Shown here in pieces: positions 57,439 through 64,000 of a stretch of DNA of 64,000 bases. The translations under genes were made by a program, and so were the position numbers. Position 1 is the first letter of the stretch; each line of letters begins with the position of its first letter. Source of the DNA: Parvularcula mediterranea (GTDB taxonomy: Bacteria > Pseudomonadota > Alphaproteobacteria > Caulobacterales > Parvularculaceae); NCBI RefSeq assembly GCF_013085255.1, contig NZ_JABFCX010000003.1, positions 1,187,288-1,251,287 on the forward strand, given 5' to 3'. A model generated the notes under the pieces. That model was not told where the DNA came from and did no database searches. It saw only the letters and a program-made list of their open reading frames with translations.

Positions 57439-58572
57439 ATGGCTGACGCGAAATTCCCCGAGCTTTTCGAGGAGGTCCAGCTCGGCGATCTCAAGCTCAG
57501 GAACCGGTTCATGATGGCGCCGCTGACCCGCTCACGGTCGCAGCAGCCGGGCAACGTCCCCCACGGTCTCAACGCTCTTTATTATGCCCAGCGCTCGGCG
57601 GCAGGGGTGATCGTCTCCGAAGCGACGCAAATCTCTCAGCAGGCGCAAGGCTACGCCTGGACCCCGGGTATCCATACCGATGAGCAGATCGAAGGCTGGA
57701 GGCTCGTCACGGACGCGGTCCACAATGAGGGCGGGACGATCGTCAACCAGCTCTGGCACGTCGGCGCGATCAGCCACCCTGTCTTCCAGCCTGATGGCCA
57801 GCAGCCTGTCTCCTCCAGCGTCTGGACGCCTGAAGGTGACGCCTTCGTGGGTGACAAGCATGAGGACGGCCCGCAGGTGCCCTTTGAGCAGGCACAGGCC
57901 CTGACGGAGGACGGCATCGCGGCGATCATCGAGGATTACCGGACGGCGGCGCGCAACGCGAAGGCGGCTGGCTTTGACGGGATCGAGTTCCACGCGGCGA
58001 ATGGCTATCTCATCGACCAGTTCATCCGGTCTTCGGTGAACAAGCGCGACGACAAATATGGCGGCAAGCTCGAAAACCGGCTGCGGCTTCTGGACGAAGT
58101 CCTCTCGGCGCTGACCGAAGAACTGCCCGCTGGCCGGATCGGTGTACGCCTGTCGCCCAAAGGCGGCGCGGGCGGGAGCTCCGACGATGATCCGAAGACC
58201 ACCTACACCGAAGCTGCACGGGTCCTGTCAGGCCGGGGGCTCGCCTATCTCCACGTGGTCAGGCCCAACAGCCACGGCGGCGGCGGTGACCAGGACGAGG
58301 CCAATGCGCTTCTCCGATCGATGCGCGACGCCTTTGACGGCCCGTTCGTGCCCAATGGCGGCTTCACGCCTGAAGAGGGTGCTGAATGGATAGGGCGCGG
58401 TGACGCGGAGGCGATCAGCTTCGGCAGGCCGTGGCTCGCCAACCCAGACTACACCCGCCGTGCGGTGAAGGACGGTCCCTACAACGAGCCGAACGAGGCC
58501 ACGTTCTATGGCGGTGGCGCCGAGGGCTACACCGACTATCCGACCCTCAGGCAGACGAACCCCGATTACTGA
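57439..58572 (+). CDS. Old yellow enzyme family NADH:flavin oxidoreductase (alkene reductase)
   Basis: The 377-residue FMN enzyme reduces activated C=C bonds, and in some members nitro esters. The sequence has PLTRSRSQQPGNVP near the start, the WHVGAISHP region, the active-site HAANGYLIDQF, and GGKLENRLRLLDEVL followed by YLHVV and GGFTPEEG. It is close to NemA/xenobiotic reductase. AAGGAGG lies before the ATG at 57439, a strong ribosome site. No neighbouring TetR/NemR-type repressor gene is seen. Confidence 0.92.
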   Translation: MADAKFPELFEEVQLGDLKLRNRFMMAPLTRSRSQQPGNVPHGLNALYYAQRSAAGVIVSEATQISQQAQGYAWTPGIHTDEQIEGWRLVTDAVHNEGGTIVNQLWHVGAISHPVFQPDGQQPVSSSVWTPEGDAFVGDKHEDGPQVPFEQAQALTEDGIAAIIEDYRTAARNAKAAGFDGIEFHAANGYLIDQFIRSSVNKRDDKYGGKLENRLRLLDEVLSALTEELPAGRIGVRLSPKGGAGGSSDDDPKTTYTEAARVLSGRGLAYLHVVRPNSHGGGGDQDEANALLRSMRDAFDGPFVPNGGFTPEEGAEWIGRGDAEAISFGRPWLANPDYTRRAVKDGPYNEPNEATFYGGGAEGYTDYPTLRQTNPDY

Positions 58573-58630
58573 GGAACTCCTGTGACTTTTCTGGCGCTCC
58601 CCGCGAATGGGGGCGCCAGAGGAGATCAAC

Positions 58631-59272
58631 ATGACCAATTCTTACAGAAGCCGCGCTGGCCTCGCAGCCACCGCTGGCCTCGCCATCCCCGTCATCACCA
58701 CCGCAGCCTACATGACCTTCCTTGGCGGCCCGGACGAGCGCGGCCCCGCCGTCTACTTCACCGAGCGGATGGATGACATTATCACCGTCTGGCTGACCGA
58801 GACCGTGGGCTTCGCCATCGGGATCATCGCAGCATTAGGTCTGGCAGCGCAGGCAGGCGCGGAACGGGCTTCGTGGAATGCCATCGCGTTGGGGAGCCTT
58901 GGTGGGCTCCTGTCGACAGCCATCGGCATCGCAGCGTTCCCCGGCTTCGCGACCAATGGTGAGCAGTTCCTGCCGCTCTTCATGGCCGTCCTGAACCTGT
59001 CGTTCTTCTTCTTCTTCCTCGGCAAGGCCGCAACGGCGCTTGGTGTGCTGGGCCTTGGCATCGAACTCGTCCGCAGGGGCGGCGGCATTGGCAAGGTCGT
59101 CGGCCTGCTGGCTGTCCTTGCAGGCCTCGTCGGCGGAGCGATCAACATCGTCGCGATGGGCTCGGGTCTCGACCTCGTCATGCCCGCTGGGCTCACCGGC
59201 GTGATCGCCACAGTGGTCGGTGCGGTCGCCGCGTTCCTGATTACCCGTCAGGCTCCTCAGGGGGCGGAGTAA
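58631..59272 (+). CDS. Integral membrane protein, unknown function
   Basis: The 213-residue protein has about six hydrophobic helices (roughly 10-30, 50-72, 82-102, 113-135, 140-160 and 185-205). A Phe-rich stretch (LSFFFFFLGKAATALG) and many Gly/Ala residues stand out. No family is recognised. Its start at 58631 has GGAG six bases upstream. It follows the ene-reductase by 58 bp, which includes the hairpin GGCGCTCC...GGGGGCGCC, and may be separately controlled. Confidence 0.62.
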   Translation: MTNSYRSRAGLAATAGLAIPVITTAAYMTFLGGPDERGPAVYFTERMDDIITVWLTETVGFAIGIIAALGLAAQAGAERASWNAIALGSLGGLLSTAIGIAAFPGFATNGEQFLPLFMAVLNLSFFFFFLGKAATALGVLGLGIELVRRGGGIGKVVGLLAVLAGLVGGAINIVAMGSGLDLVMPAGLTGVIATVVGAVAAFLITRQAPQGAE

Positions 59273-59305
59273 AGAAAAGCCGCCGGGGCAGGCGCTCCGG
59301 CGGCT
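59273..59305 (-). terminator. Intrinsic terminator of the convergent lipoprotein gene
   Basis: AGCCGCCGG (59278-59286) pairs with CCGGCGGCT (59297-59305). On the minus strand it is followed by TTTTCTTT, so it best serves the gene at 59329, though it may stop both. Confidence 0.75.
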
Positions 59306-59328
59306 CTCTAGACTTCTCAGCGAAGTGG

Positions 59329-59895
59329 CTACTCGACGATCTGGGTCGTCACTTCGTAGTTGTCCTTCATGCAAGGGTAGCCCTTGGCAGGGGTCGGTGC
59401 GGCGATGGCCAGCATGACCGCTTTTTCCACCGGCGCGCTGACGTTGGGATACTCGGCGAGGACCTCCTTGGAGGCTCCTGCCCAGTCGTCTGCGGCGAGC
59501 TTCACGCCGCTGCCGTTCCAGATGCCAGGATCGGCCATTGGCACGAGGTTCACCGTCCCCGCCTTCACCTGAAAGACCGGCGCAGGGCTCACGCACGCGA
59601 AGCGCAAGTTCGAGTAGTAGTCGATGAAGCTGTGGCTCGGTAGGATGTAGGATCCCGCTGGCACCCTCTGAACGACGAGGCTGTCGCCCGACACGTCGAC
59701 ATACTCTGAGTAGTTGCCGTCCGCCTTCTGTGTGTCCGGGTCCACCGAGACGAGGTGCACGTGGCCCGTCGCATTCGGCAGGATCACCAGCGCATCCGGC
59801 GATGAGGCGCTATACGGAGTGTCCTTCGGCAGGCCTGAAGCACAGGCGGTCAGCGTGAGGGCGGCCAAGCCCAGTGCGAGATGTTTGATCGTCAT
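59329..59895 (-). CDS. Lipoprotein, unknown function
   Basis: The 188-residue protein has a lipoprotein signal (MTIKHLALGLAALTLTAC, Cys18). The mature part is beta-rich (ALVILPNATGHVHLVSVDPD, then LVVQRVPAGSYILPSH) with a helical end, and two cysteines (RFACVSP and GYPCMKD) may pair. No family is recognised. Such an arrangement recalls small carboxypeptidase-regulatory-like beta domains, but not firmly. It stands alone between convergent and same-strand genes. Confidence 0.68.
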   Translation of the reverse strand: MTIKHLALGLAALTLTACASGLPKDTPYSASSPDALVILPNATGHVHLVSVDPDTQKADGNYSEYVDVSGDSLVVQRVPAGSYILPSHSFIDYYSNLRFACVSPAPVFQVKAGTVNLVPMADPGIWNGSGVKLAADDWAGASKEVLAEYPNVSAPVEKAVMLAIAAPTPAKGYPCMKDNYEVTTQIVE

Positions 59896-59980
59896 GAGGT
59901 GCCCTTTCCTCGCCGCGTCTTGATGCGCGGTGTTTCTTCCCGGGGGTCAGGAAACCCCAAGCCTCTCGGCGTGGCAAGCG

Positions 59981-60430
59981 TCAGCGGCGGGCTCGGAAGA
60001 AGCTCCTGAGCATCTCAGCGCTCTCGTCCGCGAACATGCCGCCAGTCACGTCCGGTCGGTGGTGGAACGTCGCCTGCTCGAAGAGCTTCGGGCCGTGCTC
60101 CACCGCGCCGCCCTTCGGGTCGGAGGCTCCGTAGACGAGGCGGGCGATCCGGGCGTGGCTGATCGCGCCTGCGCACATGGCGCAGGGCTCGAGGGTGACG
60201 ACGAGGGTGCAGCCGGGGAGGCGGTAGTTGCCGAGCGCTTCGGCAGCCTTCCGCATGGCGACGATCTCGGCATGGGCGGTCGGATCGTGCGCTCCGATCG
60301 GGCCGTTTGCGCCTTCCGCGATGACGTCGCCTTCGGGGCCAAGCACCACGGCGCCTACAGGGACCTCGCCCGCCTCGGCGGCGCGCGCGGCAGCCTCGAG
60401 CGCTAGTCTCATCGCTTCTTCAACGGTCAT
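59981..60430 (-). CDS. tadA: tRNA-specific adenosine deaminase
   Basis: TadA converts adenosine-34 to inosine in tRNA-Arg(ACG), which is essential for decoding. The 149-residue enzyme has the zinc-binding HAE (PTAHAEIVAM) and PCAMC (TLEPCAMCAGAI). The family's following block HARIARLVYGASDPKGGAVEHG supports TadA over other cytidine-deaminase-like proteins. It is cytoplasmic. It lies 16 bp downstream of the M23 gene on the same strand, so they may share a transcript. Confidence 0.9.
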   Translation of the reverse strand: MTVEEAMRLALEAAARAAEAGEVPVGAVVLGPEGDVIAEGANGPIGAHDPTAHAEIVAMRKAAEALGNYRLPGCTLVVTLEPCAMCAGAISHARIARLVYGASDPKGGAVEHGPKLFEQATFHHRPDVTGGMFADESAEMLRSFFRARR

Positions 60431-60446
60431 GGCGCGGGCCCTAGCC

Positions 60447-61094
60447 TCAGCGCATCTTGGAGAGAAGGTTCACCGGGGTGAGGCCGAAGCTTTTCTTCGG
60501 CGTGTTGTAGTCGCCGGTCAGGACTTCGTAGTGGAGATGCACGGGGATTCGGTAGCTCGCCGTGTTGCCCATGATGCCGAGGTGGCTGCCAAGCTTCACC
60601 TGACGGCCTTCCTTCGCTGCGCTCGTTGCGGAAGCGAGGTGGGCGTAGCGGGTGTAGACGCCCCTGCCGTGGTCGATCAGCACGAAGGTGCCGTAGTCAT
60701 CGCGGTAGCCTGCCTCGACCACTGTCCCTCCGGCTGCTGCAACCACGGGCCCCGCCGGCTGGCTCTGGAAATCCATGCCCTTGTGAAGCCTGCCGTTGCG
60801 ATTGCCGTAGTTGGAGCTGAGACAACTGCCCGGTGCCGGGTTCACGAGAAGCCGGACACCATTCACCGTCGCGAACGTCTTGTAGCCCCGAACATTGCCC
60901 TCGCCATCGACGGAGGGGGCATTGCTGACCTTCTGCCGGGGACAGAGGCTCAGCGAAGCCTCGGGCCTGAACCCGACCGCCGCGCCAGCTGGAGCGGAGG
61001 TTGTTCCCGATGAGGACGGCCCTGACGACGCACAGGATGCGGCCATCGTGACAGCCAGAAACAGTGCGGGAGCTCTCAGACAGAAACGGACCAT
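60447..61094 (-). CDS. M23 family peptidase lipoprotein
   Basis: The 215-residue protein has a lipoprotein signal (ALFLAVTMAASC) and a short Ser/Ala-rich linker. A complete M23 domain in residues about 100-210 has HKGMDF (HxxxD) and VHLHYE (HxH), with GRGVYTRYAHL between. It should cleave peptidoglycan peptides. It is distinct from the M23 lipoprotein at 27237, being shorter and with a more usual loop. The start follows GGAA. It is upstream of tadA. Confidence 0.9.
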   Translation of the reverse strand: MVRFCLRAPALFLAVTMAASCASSGPSSSGTTSAPAGAAVGFRPEASLSLCPRQKVSNAPSVDGEGNVRGYKTFATVNGVRLLVNPAPGSCLSSNYGNRNGRLHKGMDFQSQPAGPVVAAAGGTVVEAGYRDDYGTFVLIDHGRGVYTRYAHLASATSAAKEGRQVKLGSHLGIMGNTASYRIPVHLHYEVLTGDYNTPKKSFGLTPVNLLSKMR

Positions 61095-61253
61095 GCCGGA
61101 AGCGCACCATAATGGTTAACCGATAGCAACCTGACAGCGCGGCTCAGGCACCGTTTCGCCAGGGATTTCCGCGGGGAATCGGCCCGAAACCGTCAAATTC
61201 GCGAAGGCGCGCCGTTCTGGAGAACAAGCGTGTCCGGGCATGCATTCGACTTA

Positions 61254-61281
61254 TTGACGCGCGCCGCACATCCCTTAGATA
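61254..61281 (+). promoter_or_regulatory. Putative groESL promoter
   Basis: TTGACG (61254-61259) and TAGATA (61276-61281) are spaced by 16 bp, just before the CIRCE element. The arrangement of promoter then CIRCE is normal for HrcA-controlled groE operons. Confidence 0.5.
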
Positions 61282-61286
61282 CGCCA

Positions 61287-61313
61287 TTAGCAGCCGCGGC
61301 GCGTGAGTGCTAA
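61287..61313. promoter_or_regulatory. CIRCE element (HrcA operator)
   Basis: TTAGCAGCC, nine bases, GAGTGCTAA. The right arm is perfect against the CIRCE consensus TTAGCACTC-N9-GAGTGCTAA, while the left arm differs at two positions. HrcA would repress groESL here, relieved on heat shock. Confidence 0.85.
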
Positions 61314-61358
61314 AACCGGCTGCCAACGTTTAGAAACCTGAGAACTCTGGAGAGCAAC

Positions 61359-61646
61359 ATGGCTTTCAGACCGCTTCATGACCGTGTCCTCGTTCGTCGT
61401 GTCGAAGAAGACGAGAAGACCGCGGGCGGCATCATCATCCCCGATAGCGCCAAGGAAAAACCGCAACAGGGCGAAGTCGTCTCTGTCGGCTCCGGCGCAC
61501 GCTCCGAGAACGGCGACATCACCCCGCTCGACGTCTCGGCTGGCGACAAGATCCTGTTCGGCAAATGGTCCGGCACGGAAGTCAAAGTCGACGGTGAGGA
61601 CCTCCTCATCATGAAGGAAAGCGACATCCTCGGCATCCTCGGCTGA
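61359..61646 (+). CDS. groES: Co-chaperonin GroES
   Basis: GroES caps GroEL during protein folding. The 95-residue protein has the full family sequence: [22 protein letters not shown], the mobile loop around [16 protein letters not shown], and [20 protein letters not shown]. It lies first in the groESL operon, 46 bp after CIRCE. The ATG follows GGAGAG. Confidence 0.97.
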   Translation: MAFRPLHDRVLVRRVEEDEKTAGGIIIPDSAKEKPQQGEVVSVGSGARSENGDITPLDVSAGDKILFGKWSGTEVKVDGEDLLIMKESDILGILG

Positions 61647-61673
61647 GCCCTCGCACCTTCCCAACACCCTTAG

Positions 61674-63332
<1,659 letters not shown>

Positions 63333-63695
63333 GCCGAGCCCTACGGCTAGAATTAGGAAAGGGCGGCCTTCGGGCCGCCCTTTTTCTTTGGCAGGTGCAC
63401 GTCCAAAATGCTGCGCCTGCGAAGAGAAATGGGGTGCAGTTCCGCTCAGGAGAGGTTTGGTGATGTATTCACTGTTCTTCTCTCACGCTATCCTTGTGGA
63501 TAACGGAATCTGAACAGGATTGTGAGAAGAAAACATATCGGCACTCAAGCCCAATAGATGTGCCGTTCTTGTGCCGTTCCGCAGTCTTCGCGCTGAAAGA
63601 CTTGGAATTTTCCTCTTCACAGGCTCTCGAGCTTCGTTGTAGCTTTTCGCTTCCGGGCCAGACCCGGGCGTTCTCACCATGAAGGGGAGATAGCG
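63333..63695. other. 360-bp intergenic region, terminator only recognised
   Basis: Apart from the groESL terminator I see no gene. The part after 63440 is less GC-rich and probably holds the promoter of the next gene. Short overlapping frames here (about 62-65 codons on both strands) lack a ribosome site and look accidental. Confidence 0.6.
63358..63385 (+). terminator. Intrinsic terminator of groESL
   Basis: AAAGGGCGGCC pairs with GGCCGCCCTTT around a four-base loop, ending in five T. It is 26 bp past the groEL stop. Confidence 0.9.
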
Positions 63696-64000
63696 ATGCT
63701 GAAAACGTGGCTGAAAAGGCGTCAGAACGGCGCCGACAGTGCTTCCGAGCCGGAGGCGCGCGATTACGATATCACCAGTGCCCGGCTTCCGGGCCGTTCG
63801 ATCATCACCTTCGAGAAGCGTGGCGGACAGGCCGCGGCCCTCGAAGTGACCGAGCGCGGAGCGGAGATCCTTCAGGGTCTCGCAGCGGGCGCCGTGCTTT
63901 CAGAGCTCGACGAGGTGCGCGCTGCACCGGCGGGCATGAGCATGCCTCTGGTCCGTGACGAGGGTGCATCGCGGAAGGAGGCCGAGGCCTTCATCCATTC
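63696..64000 (+). CDS. Protein of unknown function, 3' end beyond window
   Basis: The 101 visible codons begin MLKTWLKRRQNGADSASEPE after GGGGAGA at a good distance. The start is a basic, possibly amphipathic helix. A segment DITSARLPGRSIITFEKRGG and an Ala/Glu-rich helical part (RGAEILQGLAAGAVLSELDE) follow. No family is recognised, and with the rest cut off no function is proposed. The frame is open to the window edge. Confidence 0.6.
   Translation, partial: MLKTWLKRRQNGADSASEPEARDYDITSARLPGRSIITFEKRGGQAAALEVTERGAEILQGLAAGAVLSELDEVRAAPAGMSMPLVRDEGASRKEAEAFIH

Noticed and set aside
63483-63682. Overlapping 62- and 65-codon frames before the last gene
   Set aside because: Both strands are open by chance, and neither has a ribosome site.

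Overview
This 64 kb window is GC-rich, compact chromosomal DNA from an alphaproteobacterium, most likely a marine lineage near Parvularculaceae or Hyphomonadaceae. That placement is an inference from gene content: a stand-alone FO ATP synthase operon (atpI-atpB-atpE-atpF'-atpF), a cox3-DUF983-SURF1 block, a TIGR02301/NUDIX pair, a DUF2093/M23 pair, class I lysyl-tRNA synthetase and a CIRCE-controlled groESL operon. No plasmid, rRNA or CRISPR signature is visible.

Layout. 1-847: right end of an integrated element, with a tyrosine recombinase running off the left edge and a tRNA-Leu-like 3' fragment as the attachment site. 948-8438: DUF2855 protein, mannose-1-phosphate guanylyltransferase, a regulator/membrane-protein pair, exported MsrA, an LpxR-type outer-membrane protein, NrdB, and a lower-GC HEPN-like gene fused to nrdB by a 4-base overlap. 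8434-9098: a palindromic repeat and a structured stretch ending in a terminator. 9099-19979: sulfotransferase, coiled-coil membrane protein, PKD/subtilase lipoprotein, UbiD, pyridine-nucleotide disulfide oxidoreductase, SnoaL-like protein, SulP transporter. 20144-28178: cytochrome oxidase assembly genes, BCCT transporter, FO ATP synthase, M23 lipoprotein. 28179-36692: small exported and housekeeping genes, an SRAP protein without its catalytic Cys2, tandem secreted paralogs, 3-hydroxybutyrate dehydrogenase with a patatin, an overlapping three-gene secreted cassette, and an animal-like EF-hand/glutaminase/ankyrin protein. 36871-46655: pyrophosphatase, exported oxidoreductase-like protein, metallopeptidases, PurU, PrkA, LysR, a second coiled-coil lipoprotein. 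46933-61094: a membrane protein with an oxygenase-like tail, Tat-exported deiminase, MscS, LysS, membrane hydroxylase with an AraC-type regulator, CPBP protease, acyl-CoA dehydrogenase, ene-reductase, TadA, second M23 lipoprotein. 61254-63385: groESL with promoter, CIRCE and terminator. The last gene runs off the right edge.

Functional themes are respiration and energy (CtaE, SURF1, FO, pyrophosphatase), envelope and secreted hydrolases (subtilase, fungalysin, M23, M48-like, MsrA, deiminase), and carbon or lipid turnover (BdhA/patatin, acyl-CoA dehydrogenase, hydroxylase). Convergent genes repeatedly end stop-to-stop, three times sharing one CTAG. The best candidates for undescribed biology are the secreted cassette at 33800-35114, the HEPN-like gene behind nrdB, the two coiled-coil lipoproteins (one starting directly after an intrinsic terminator), and the SRAP variant. 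All functional statements rest on motif reading without database searches.
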